Assembly: GCA_910583995.1 (NCBI GenBank) | Contig: CAJTYW010000006.1 | Coordinates: 49,517-113,516 of the forward strand | DNA: 64,000 nt | Origin: an uncultured Christensenella sp. | GTDB lineage: Bacteria; Bacillota; Clostridia; Christensenellales; UBA3700 | Direction: 5' to 3' | Part shown: piece after piece, positions 9,015 through 16,238 of the stretch | Numbering within the stretch: position 1 is the stretch's first letter | Layout of the letters: every line of letters begins with the position of its first letter | Made by a program: the position numbers and the translations under genes | The notes under the pieces: generated by a model | The model's input: the letters and a program-made list of their open reading frames with translations, nothing else | Databases searched by the model: none | Told to the model about the DNA's origin: nothing

Positions 9015-9851
9015 TTACTCTTCTAATTTTTTAGGGGTTGTATCTAGTAATATTTTATTTGTAGCATTTGCATTTGATATTACTTTTGTGCCTGTTGCTT
9101 TTTCAAACTCTTCCTTAGCACTATTTGAAACATTTCCGCCACGCCTTGCCACACTTTTACTTTCATCAAATGTTTGTGGTTTTTCTTGTTGTGATAATGT
9201 TTTTGTTGTAAGTTCTGCAAGTTGATTAATAGTAAGTTCTATATCTGTCATATTATCTCTAAGACTTTCCTTTTTTAAGTTTTTAAGGCTTTTATATTCC
9301 TTAACACTCAATCCACTCCAAGCCTTTGTAAGTTCGTTTGTAAGAATGGCATAATCACTTTCTTTTTCAATTCCACGCTCTTTCCATTCGTCAGTAAGTT
9401 CTTTGCGTATTTTGATAGATAAAAGTCTTTGAGTTATCCATTCTGGAGAATAGCCTTTTGCACGATAAAAATCAGCACCTCTTTGCATTGCTTTTTCTGG
9501 GTCGGCAATTTCATCAAGTCTGTCGCTTCCAACATCCGCAAGCCAAAGTTTAAAAGGTTCAGCTTTTGGAGAAGGAATAGATTGAACAAGGCGTAAAATA
9601 CCTTTTGTATTTAAAACATCTTGCTTATAAAATTTGCCATCTGCTGATTGCAATTTCAGTTGACTACAATTTGTAGTCAACTCACTGCCTTCACTTTTTA
9701 ATCTTGTTTTTAGAACACTCCAATATTTTCTTGGATTTGCACTATCTGTAAGTATTGCAACAACATCCACAACAGAAAAATACCAATCTTCCTCTTGCTC
9801 ATTCCACTGCGTTCTTATTTTTCTATCTTCAAAAACTTTAATGTTTGACAT
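9015..9851 (-). CDS. BRO-N domain protein
   Basis: This 278-residue protein begins with a BRO-N domain (about residues 4-110: K-V-F-E-D-R-K-I-R-T, then W-Y-F-S-V-V-D-V-V and the later F-K-L-W-L-A), found in phage antirepressors and in chromosomal proteins beside restriction systems. The second half contains W-I-T-Q-R-L-L-S-I-K-I-R-K-E-L, and the tail has A-R-R-G-G-N-V-S-N-S-A-K as in the DinD-like branch. It is presumably a DNA-binding or regulatory protein; its role in these islands is unknown to me. GAGG precedes the ATG. It follows DUF4391 by 50 bases across a 9-bp hairpin and is part of the inserted block. Confidence 0.82.
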   Translation of the reverse strand: MSNIKVFEDRKIRTQWNEQEEDWYFSVVDVVAILTDSANPRKYWSVLKTRLKSEGSELTTNCSQLKLQSADGKFYKQDVLNTKGILRLVQSIPSPKAEPFKLWLADVGSDRLDEIADPEKAMQRGADFYRAKGYSPEWITQRLLSIKIRKELTDEWKERGIEKESDYAILTNELTKAWSGLSVKEYKSLKNLKKESLRDNMTDIELTINQLAELTTKTLSQQEKPQTFDESKSVARRGGNVSNSAKEEFEKATGTKVISNANATNKILLDTTPKKLEE

Positions 9852-9870
9852 TAAACTTTACCTCAATTGC

Positions 9871-9895
9871 AGTTGCCGATGAATTCTCGGCAACT
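9871..9895. other. Intercistronic 9-bp hairpin between DUF4391 and BRO-N genes
   Basis: AGTTGCCGA at 9871-9879 pairs with TCGGCAACT at 9887-9895 across a seven-base loop. On the plus strand it is followed by TATTTTTTAATTTT, so it has terminator form in the direction opposite to the genes. On the minus strand no T-run follows, so it should not stop the operon and may instead be an mRNA processing or stability element, or a relic of the insertion. Confidence 0.5.
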
Positions 9896-9901
9896 TATTT
9901 T

Positions 9902-10537
9902 TTAATTTTCCAACATTTGCAAATCTTTTTTCATTTGTCGTACTCTATCGTTCAACTCAATCTTTTTATTTGGTTGTCTTTCTGCATCACGCATTTTTAT
10001 TAATTTCTCAATATATGCCTTTTGATTTTTAATTACAGACATTCTGTCAGCATATTGCTCAAAAGTTTCTTCTTGTCTAAAAGAATATCCTGCCACATTT
10101 GTTACCATAAGTTTATAAACATTTTCAAGTTTGGAAGTAATCGGCATATCTTGTTTAGCAACTTTTTTCCAATCACTTTCAAAAGTCTTTAACACTTTTA
10201 TCTTTTCTTCCTGTAAAACTTTTAGTGCTATAACATATTTTATCTCGTAATTAAAGTGCAACCTAAACAATATTTGAAAATTGATGAACTTATTCAATGC
10301 TTCAAGAAATTTTGTAGGAACTTCGCTTGTATTTAAGTGTATATCCATTATATAAATTTCTTTTACATTAACACTTGCATCAAGTTTTGTTCTATCTTGC
10401 GATAATGTGTTAGAAAGCGTAACATCTATCACATTTTTTGCACTGGTTTTTATCTCTTTATCTGCCTTGATTGTGCGAAATAAATCAAGCATTTTAAATT
10501 TTAAATTCACAAAAGTTTGTTCATTATAATTAAACAT
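9902..10537 (-). CDS. DUF4391 family protein
   Basis: A 211-residue protein matching the DUF4391 family as I know it: N-terminal F-N-Y-N-E-Q, the central F-L-E-A-L-N-K-F-I-N-F-Q-I-L-F-R-L-H segment, and a highly charged C-terminal coiled coil. Members are often encoded directly after a large helicase in restriction or defence islands; the biochemical role is unknown. Here it starts seven bases after the helicase stop, with AGGAG before the ATG, so it is probably a helicase partner. Its 3' end is duplicated as a broken remnant at 7715-7790. Confidence 0.82.
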   Translation of the reverse strand: MFNYNEQTFVNLKFKMLDLFRTIKADKEIKTSAKNVIDVTLSNTLSQDRTKLDASVNVKEIYIMDIHLNTSEVPTKFLEALNKFINFQILFRLHFNYEIKYVIALKVLQEEKIKVLKTFESDWKKVAKQDMPITSKLENVYKLMVTNVAGYSFRQEETFEQYADRMSVIKNQKAYIEKLIKMRDAERQPNKKIELNDRVRQMKKDLQMLEN

Positions 10538-10544
10538 AATTCTC

Positions 10545-13500
10545 CTATTTTACTGCTATAAATGCCACAAGTTCAAAATCATCAAGACCTTTTATTTTGT
10601 CTCCACTTAAAACACTGCTACCTTGCTTAAATAGTGCAACAATATCGCTTTGCTCTTTTACTTCAATAATGCTTTTTATCGCTTCTTCAAGTAGTTCTGA
10701 ATATTTTTGCATATCAAGCCCGTCATTGGTTTCTTCATTAAATTGCTTATATGCCGATACTATTGGAACATTTTCCCCTTTGCAAGATGAGCGAATTACA
10801 TCCAAAATCTGCTTAACTTCTAAGTGGTTATTCACAATTTCGCCTTCGCTATCAACATAAACTAAGTAATAAGGATGCAATCTGTTTTGTCTATTTATAT
10901 TGACACTGTTATTGTAATTTTTAATGATATAAATTACACCCGGCACAATGCCTTTTGCGTTATCGGCTGGGACAACACAATGCAAGCCTTTTGGCACTCT
11001 TTTTGGCTCGCCATAAGTTTTAATAAACTCTGTGGCATCCATTCTAAATTCGTTAAGTCCAAGGTCGGAAATGGAAATGCCATTGTTTGTATCTTCGAGT
11101 TCAATGTTTTCGCCTTCACGAAGTTTTTTGATTTGAATCTCACGGTAATCGTCCATTTGGTCATCTGGATTTAACAAATTATCGTCAGCAGTTGCAGTTT
11201 GATCCACAATAGCCATTCTACTTTTTACTCTATCAGTTAAGTTGATATATTCATTTAGTGGTAAAGGTGGCCAAAAGTTTATAAGTTTAATTACTTTATT
11301 TTTACTACCTAAACGGTCAATTCGACCGAATCTTTGCACAATTCGTACAGGATTCCAGTGAATATCGTAGTTAATACACAGGTCACAGTCTTGCAAGTTT
11401 TGACCTTCGGAGATACAGTCGGTGGCAATTAGCACATCAATGTCCTTAAAGCAATCATCATATTCGTGCTTATCTATTTTTGTACTCCATTTTAAGTTTT
11501 TGTCATTATACGATTCAATAGTTTTATGTATCCAACCAAAAGTTTCTTCTCTATGTTTACTCACTGGACTAAACATTGTAAGCAACCAATTTGTCTTCTT
11601 TGGGCAATGTTTAAGTGTTACTTTGTTGGATTGTCCTTCAATCATAGCTGTTTCAATGCCATATTTATCTTTTAAGTATTTGCCTAAATTGTCATACAAA
11701 TAGCTTGCAGTATCTGCAAAAGCAGAGAATATAAGCACTTTTTTGTTGCCTCTATTCATTGGATTTTTTATTTTTTCATCAATGATATTTTTAAGTGTAT
11801 CAAGTTTATAATCGTGTTCCGGTGTTACTTTGTTAAGTTCACTTATCAAACATTCCAAAATCTCAACATCGTCTTCCATTGCTGCTTTCCACGATAACCT
11901 ATCAATATCTGCATATTCAATTTCAACTTCTTTACCTTTATCTTTTTTAACAAGATTAAGGCTTCCATCTTCGTCTTGGTCAAAAATCTCATAATTAAAC
12001 ACTTGCTTAGTTGCTGTTGCATCTGGTCGCATTTGTCCCTTTTCAAACATATCAAGTTTGCGTAGTTCAGATCTGTTTAAGTCCAACATCCCTTGCATTG
12101 TAAGTCGGAACGCTTGAACACTTGACTCAAGTCGTTTTAGCAAATTTACGGTCATCAATCTTTTTATACCAGACGCACGACCACTCCTTGTTAAATTGCT
12201 ATGTTTGATTTCAACATCATATTTTCTTTCATATTTTGCTTTTTGACTATCTTGCACAAAATCAAACAAACCATATACAGCCATACTCATATCTTTTATG
12301 GCTTTATATATTTCTTTATATTGTGGAATATCTGTTCTTTTAGTAAGTTCAGGATAATATGATTGAGGTGGCAATCTGTCAGGAAATTTGCCAATATTGT
12401 TGATATTATAATATTTTACAATGTTTTTTCTGCTCCTTGCAATAGTTACACTATCTAGCAGAATTTTAAAATCAATACTCAAACCATCTATTAAATCTTT
12501 AGTTTTGCGTTGTTCGGCTGGCAACTTGCTCCAATCATTAAATACTGCCTGTGCTTGACGGAAAATTGTTGCTACATTATATTTTGTGTCAAGACTTTTT
12601 TCAAAAGCATCATAGTCTTGGCTATATGCCAAAGCTAACTGATTTTTAAGGTCATTGTATCTATTATTCACAGGTGTGGCAGAAAGCATCAAAACTTTTG
12701 TTTTAACCCCTTCTTTAATAATATGGTTGACTAAAAAGTCATATCTTGTTTCTTTGTCTTTTGCAGGGTTATTGTTCCTGAAATTGTGAGACTCATCAAT
12801 TACAACTAAGTCATAGTTGCCCCAATTTACAAGGCGTAAATCTCTGCCATTATGTGCAGTGCCAACTCTGCCTAAATCGGTGTGATACAAAACTTCATAT
12901 CTTATCCTATCTTCGTAAAAAATATTGTTTGTATCGTTACTGCTACCACAATATTGAGTCCAGTTATCACTTAACCTTTTTGGGCATAGCACTAAAATAC
13001 TTTTGTTTCTAAGTGAATAATAAGAAATAACAGCAAGAGCCGTAAAAGTTTTACCCAAACCAACGCTGTCAGCCAAAATACAACCATTATGCTTTTCAAG
13101 TTTATTTATAATTGAAATAACACCGTCTTTTTGAAAGTCATATAGAGCATTCCAAATTTTTGTATTTTTAAAGCCAGTCATTTCATTTGGCATATTGTCT
13201 TCGGTTATATCATCAAGGAATTCACTGAATATATTATAAAGAATAACAAAATAAATGAACTCAGGGCTATTTTCTTGATATGCACTTCCTATCATTTCAA
13301 CAACTGCATCCGTTATATCTTCAACCTTTGTTTTGTCATTCCAAACTTCATCAAACATTGAAAATAAAAATTTGCTATGCTCGGCAATATCCGTTTTAGT
13401 TATCGCAGTGAAAATATTATTGCTTTGTTGATAACCTAAATCACTAGTTGTAAATCCATCAATAGGGTTATAAGTTATAGAAGAACTATCTTTCTTTTCA

Positions 13501-13901
13501 ATACCAATAATGTTAGGTATACCACCAGTTGTTATATTGCTTTTAAATTTTACTTTTTTCTTGACCCATTCGGCACATTCTTTTGCTATTGCTTTTAATG
13601 TCATTTCATTTCTAAGTCTAATCTCAAATTCATTACCATATAAACTATTTTCACGATTTAATTTTGGAATAAAGAACTCTCGTCTTTCTTTTTTTGTACT
13701 ATCAGTTAGTTGGTCTTTTGTAAAAGTAGGTGATGTGAATAAAAACTTTAGTTCATCAATTTTTTCAAGTTCTGCTTTTAACTCCTTGAAAGCATACATG
13801 GAAAAGCATGAGGCAGCAATCCTTACCTTTGAACCTTCTTGTAACTCCACTTTCAAATCTTCACCTAACAACTTCATCCTATTATCAATAGTCTCAAACA
13901 T
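10545..13901 (-). CDS. SNF2/HepA-type helicase with PLD-like N-terminus
   Basis: A 1118-residue ATP-dependent helicase or translocase. I place the start at 13901 (M-F-E-T-I-D): AGAGG lies six bases upstream, and the longer frame, to 14033, would run across the promoter at 13942-13970. Residues about 20-120 resemble a degenerate PLD-like domain (V-R-I-A-A-S-C-F-S). Walker A is DSVGLGKT at 278-285, Walker B DESH at 369-372, and the C-terminal lobe has S-E-G-Q-N-L-Q-D and Q-R-F-G-R-I-D-R-L near residue 860. It is the first gene of the island operon, followed by DUF4391, and type III Mod and Res lie downstream. It could load or translocate DNA for the restriction module. DISARM is unlikely because no DrmB or DrmA-like gene is present. 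Confidence 0.88.
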   Translation of the reverse strand: MFETIDNRMKLLGEDLKVELQEGSKVRIAASCFSMYAFKELKAELEKIDELKFLFTSPTFTKDQLTDSTKKERREFFIPKLNRENSLYGNEFEIRLRNEMTLKAIAKECAEWVKKKVKFKSNITTGGIPNIIGIEKKDSSSITYNPIDGFTTSDLGYQQSNNIFTAITKTDIAEHSKFLFSMFDEVWNDKTKVEDITDAVVEMIGSAYQENSPEFIYFVILYNIFSEFLDDITEDNMPNEMTGFKNTKIWNALYDFQKDGVISIINKLEKHNGCILADSVGLGKTFTALAVISYYSLRNKSILVLCPKRLSDNWTQYCGSSNDTNNIFYEDRIRYEVLYHTDLGRVGTAHNGRDLRLVNWGNYDLVVIDESHNFRNNNPAKDKETRYDFLVNHIIKEGVKTKVLMLSATPVNNRYNDLKNQLALAYSQDYDAFEKSLDTKYNVATIFRQAQAVFNDWSKLPAEQRKTKDLIDGLSIDFKILLDSVTIARSRKNIVKYYNINNIGKFPDRLPPQSYYPELTKRTDIPQYKEIYKAIKDMSMAVYGLFDFVQDSQKAKYERKYDVEIKHSNLTRSGRASGIKRLMTVNLLKRLESSVQAFRLTMQGMLDLNRSELRKLDMFEKGQMRPDATATKQVFNYEIFDQDEDGSLNLVKKDKGKEVEIEYADIDRLSWKAAMEDDVEILECLISELNKVTPEHDYKLDTLKNIIDEKIKNPMNRGNKKVLIFSAFADTASYLYDNLGKYLKDKYGIETAMIEGQSNKVTLKHCPKKTNWLLTMFSPVSKHREETFGWIHKTIESYNDKNLKWSTKIDKHEYDDCFKDIDVLIATDCISEGQNLQDCDLCINYDIHWNPVRIVQRFGRIDRLGSKNKVIKLINFWPPLPLNEYINLTDRVKSRMAIVDQTATADDNLLNPDDQMDDYREIQIKKLREGENIELEDTNNGISISDLGLNEFRMDATEFIKTYGEPKRVPKGLHCVVPADNAKGIVPGVIYIIKNYNNSVNINRQNRLHPYYLVYVDSEGEIVNNHLEVKQILDVIRSSCKGENVPIVSAYKQFNEETNDGLDMQKYSELLEEAIKSIIEVKEQSDIVALFKQGSSVLSGDKIKGLDDFELVAFIAVK

Positions 13902-13941
13902 ATATTTCCTCTGTAAATCGTATAAAAACCTATTATATTTA

Positions 13942-13970
13942 ATTATAATATAAAAATCAACAAATTTCAA
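13942..13970 (-). promoter_or_regulatory. Promoter of the defence-island operon
   Basis: Reading the minus strand, TTGAAA (13965-13970) and TATAAT (13942-13947) are separated by 17 bases, a strong sigma-A-like match. Transcription would begin near 13935, about 35 bases before the helicase ATG at 13901. This supports the shorter helicase start. Confidence 0.7.
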
Positions 13971-14130
13971 GAGTTTTGTACAATTATTATAGTCTCGCAA
14001 CATTTTCATATGTTTATTCAATACCTTTTGCAATATTTAGCTGTAAAATTTTTAATATGTTCTCACAGTCTTAGATTATATTTAGTTATCTGCTAGGGTC
14101 AAGACTTCAAAAGGTTTATGTATTTTTGGT

Positions 14131-14174
14131 AAAAAAATTAAGCATCAAGTAAAATTTATGTTACTGATGCTTAA
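14131..14174 (-). terminator. Terminator after the rRNA methylase operon
   Basis: On the minus strand the stem TTAAGCATCA-GTAA pairs with TTAC-TTGATGCTTAA (one bulged base) and is followed by seven T. It lies about 40 bases after the end of the RlmCD-type gene and closes the P-type ATPase/AlkD/RlmCD operon before the island promoter. Confidence 0.82.
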
Positions 14175-14211
14175 AATGTGTTATTTTACCCTTATTTTGG
14201 TATATTTTTCG

Positions 14212-15561
14212 TTATTTTTTCTCTTTTCGGTCGAGACAAACCAGAGTTTCGATATGGGAAGTGTTTGGGAACATATCATAAGGCTGTAGCAAGGTTATTT
14301 GATAATCTTGTTTTAGTATTGCGACATCTCTTGCGAGAGTTGCGGGGTTGCAAGATATGTATATTATTTTGCTTGGTTTTGCTTTTAGAAGTCCTTCAAG
14401 TACTTTTGGGTCACAGCCTTTTCGTGGTGGGTCAAGTATTGTTATAAAGTCTTGGTTATTTAATTGCTCAGCAAGTTTTGGTAGTTCGACTGCACTATCC
14501 CCGCAAATATTGATTATTTTTTTATCAAAACCATTTATTTTGGCAAGCTGGTTTGCATTTGTAACGGCTTGCGGCACTATTTCAATACCATAAACTTTAT
14601 CTGCAATACTTGCAATTATATTTGAAAGCACACCGACGCCAGAATAACTATCGACCACGATTTTGCTTTTACTTGCACTTACTATATCCTTGACTTTTGT
14701 ATAAATCATATCGCGAATATAATCATTAATTTGCATAAACGACATAGGATTTACAAAAGTTTTTATATTTAGGATTTCAGTTTGTATATCCTTATCGCCA
14801 TACAAATTAAAGGCGTTTGTCATTATCAAATTTGTTTTTTCGGTATTATAAGACACATATAAAGAGAATTTAATACCGATTTTTGATAGTTCTTTTACAA
14901 AATTTTCTGCATAATTAAACTTTTTACTATTTACTACAATTGTAATGCTTACTATATTATTTAGTTTTCTTAATACCAAATGTCTTAGTAATCCTTTATG
15001 TTTTTTTTCGTTGTAGCAAGTAAGTTTCAAGTCATTTGCGACCTTTAAAAACGCCGTGGTTATTTTATCACACCAACTATCAAGCAAAAAGCATTTTTCT
15101 ATTTCAACAAAATCGTGAGTCTTTTCCTTATAAAAACCAAGGCAGACTTTACCATTTCTTTCAAACAATGGGAACTGTGCTTTGTTTCTGTAATAAAAAA
15201 TGTCTTTTGACGGCACAACTTCATTTATATTTACATCAAGTCCTGCATACTTTTTAAAGCAATTAATTATATTTTCTTTTTTAATTTCCAATTGTCTTTG
15301 ATAATTAATATGTTGCATATCGCAACCACCACATTTTCTAAAATGCGGACATATTGGATTTACTCTATGCTCCGAAGCTTTTAATAATTTGATAACCTTA
15401 GCTTTAGCAAAAGACTTTTTAACAAAAGTTATCTCGCATTTTACTATTTCGCCAACAAGAGTAAAAGGGACGAAAATAACCATTCCGTCCTGTTTTGCAA
15501 CGCCTTCTCCGTCCATACCAACGCTTTCAATTGTAAGCTCTAATACATCTCCCTTTTGCAT
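14212..15561 (-). CDS. 23S rRNA m5U methyltransferase (RlmD/RlmCD/TrmA family)
   Basis: A 449-residue SAM-dependent methylase that forms 5-methyluridine in 23S rRNA. An N-terminal TRAM RNA-binding domain covers about 1-60. C71, C77, C80 and C157 fit the 4Fe-4S cluster of the RumA branch. The Rossmann core is followed by I-L-D-P-P-R-K-G and the catalytic S-C-N-P near residue 405. In Firmicutes one enzyme of this family (RlmCD) makes two methylations, so the exact target is open. The ATG (AAAGGA upstream) lies 22 bases inside the end of the AlkD gene, so the two are translationally coupled. Confidence 0.92.
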   Translation of the reverse strand: MQKGDVLELTIESVGMDGEGVAKQDGMVIFVPFTLVGEIVKCEITFVKKSFAKAKVIKLLKASEHRVNPICPHFRKCGGCDMQHINYQRQLEIKKENIINCFKKYAGLDVNINEVVPSKDIFYYRNKAQFPLFERNGKVCLGFYKEKTHDFVEIEKCFLLDSWCDKITTAFLKVANDLKLTCYNEKKHKGLLRHLVLRKLNNIVSITIVVNSKKFNYAENFVKELSKIGIKFSLYVSYNTEKTNLIMTNAFNLYGDKDIQTEILNIKTFVNPMSFMQINDYIRDMIYTKVKDIVSASKSKIVVDSYSGVGVLSNIIASIADKVYGIEIVPQAVTNANQLAKINGFDKKIINICGDSAVELPKLAEQLNNQDFITILDPPRKGCDPKVLEGLLKAKPSKIIYISCNPATLARDVAILKQDYQITLLQPYDMFPNTSHIETLVCLDRKEKK

Positions 15562-16238
15562 AAAACGTCCTTTAAAATTTCTTCCATTCTTTCTTTTTTG
15601 TCACGTGGCATACCCACAATATCTCTTATTTTTGTAACAGTAGTTTTTAACACTAACTTATTTAATGGTGCGGTCTCATAAAAATCTTCTACTTTATCTT
15701 GATAGTTAAGATATGCTTTGGATAAAAACCAAGCTACAGCCATATCAACATAGTAATCGCCGTATTTAATGACAAATAACCCGTCAAAAATCGTATCTAA
15801 ATGTTCATCATCTAAAAAATTCCATAACAAAGATGTTATTGAATACCTGCTCCGCCAACCGCCGTCGTGCATCATATTCATAAGATAATTGAAGTAATTT
15901 TCACTTTTATTTTTTAATGTAGAGATAACTGTATCATTTGTGAACCAGTTATCATTGACACTCAAAAAATAATCTATTGCTTCAAATTTCTTTTCTATAT
16001 CTATATCTTTATATGCTACTATCAAGCCTAAAACTGTTAGCTCTTCTACCGTTGACGGCTTTAAACCTATAAATTCAGACAATGGATATTCTTCCGCCAA
16101 TTTTATTGCAGCAATTCTTAATTTATCCGTCCTTATACCTTCCATTGGCAAACTTGAACGAACCAGCCTTGCTTGAAATTTTTTATACTTTGGTTCTCTT
16201 AAAGCATCTTGTAATTCTTTAGTAATTATATTGTTCAC
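15540..16238 (-). CDS. AlkD-like DNA alkylation repair protein
   Basis: A 232-residue all-helical HEAT-repeat protein of the AlkD family, which removes N3/N7-alkylated purines from DNA. Family marks include L-R-I-A-A-I-K-L-A near residue 41, N-D-N-W-F-T-N-D-T around 95, and the block Y-Y-V-D-M-A-V-A-W-F-L-S-K-A near 160. The start is GTG, overlapping the stop of the P-type ATPase gene by four bases (GTGA), which indicates translational coupling. It ends 22 bases inside the RlmCD-type gene. The ATPase, repair and rRNA methylase genes form one operon without an obvious shared function. Confidence 0.85.
   Translation of the reverse strand: MNNIITKELQDALREPKYKKFQARLVRSSLPMEGIRTDKLRIAAIKLAEEYPLSEFIGLKPSTVEELTVLGLIVAYKDIDIEKKFEAIDYFLSVNDNWFTNDTVISTLKNKSENYFNYLMNMMHDGGWRSRYSITSLLWNFLDDEHLDTIFDGLFVIKYGDYYVDMAVAWFLSKAYLNYQDKVEDFYETAPLNKLVLKTTVTKIRDIVGMPRDKKERMEEILKDVLCKREMY

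Noticed and set aside
10545..13901. DISARM system
   Set aside because: There is a helicase and a methyltransferase, but no DrmA-, DrmB- or stand-alone DrmC-like gene.
13902..14033. N-terminal extension of the helicase to 14033
   Set aside because: It would translate through the TTGAAA-17-TATAAT promoter, while the ATG at 13901 has a good ribosome site.
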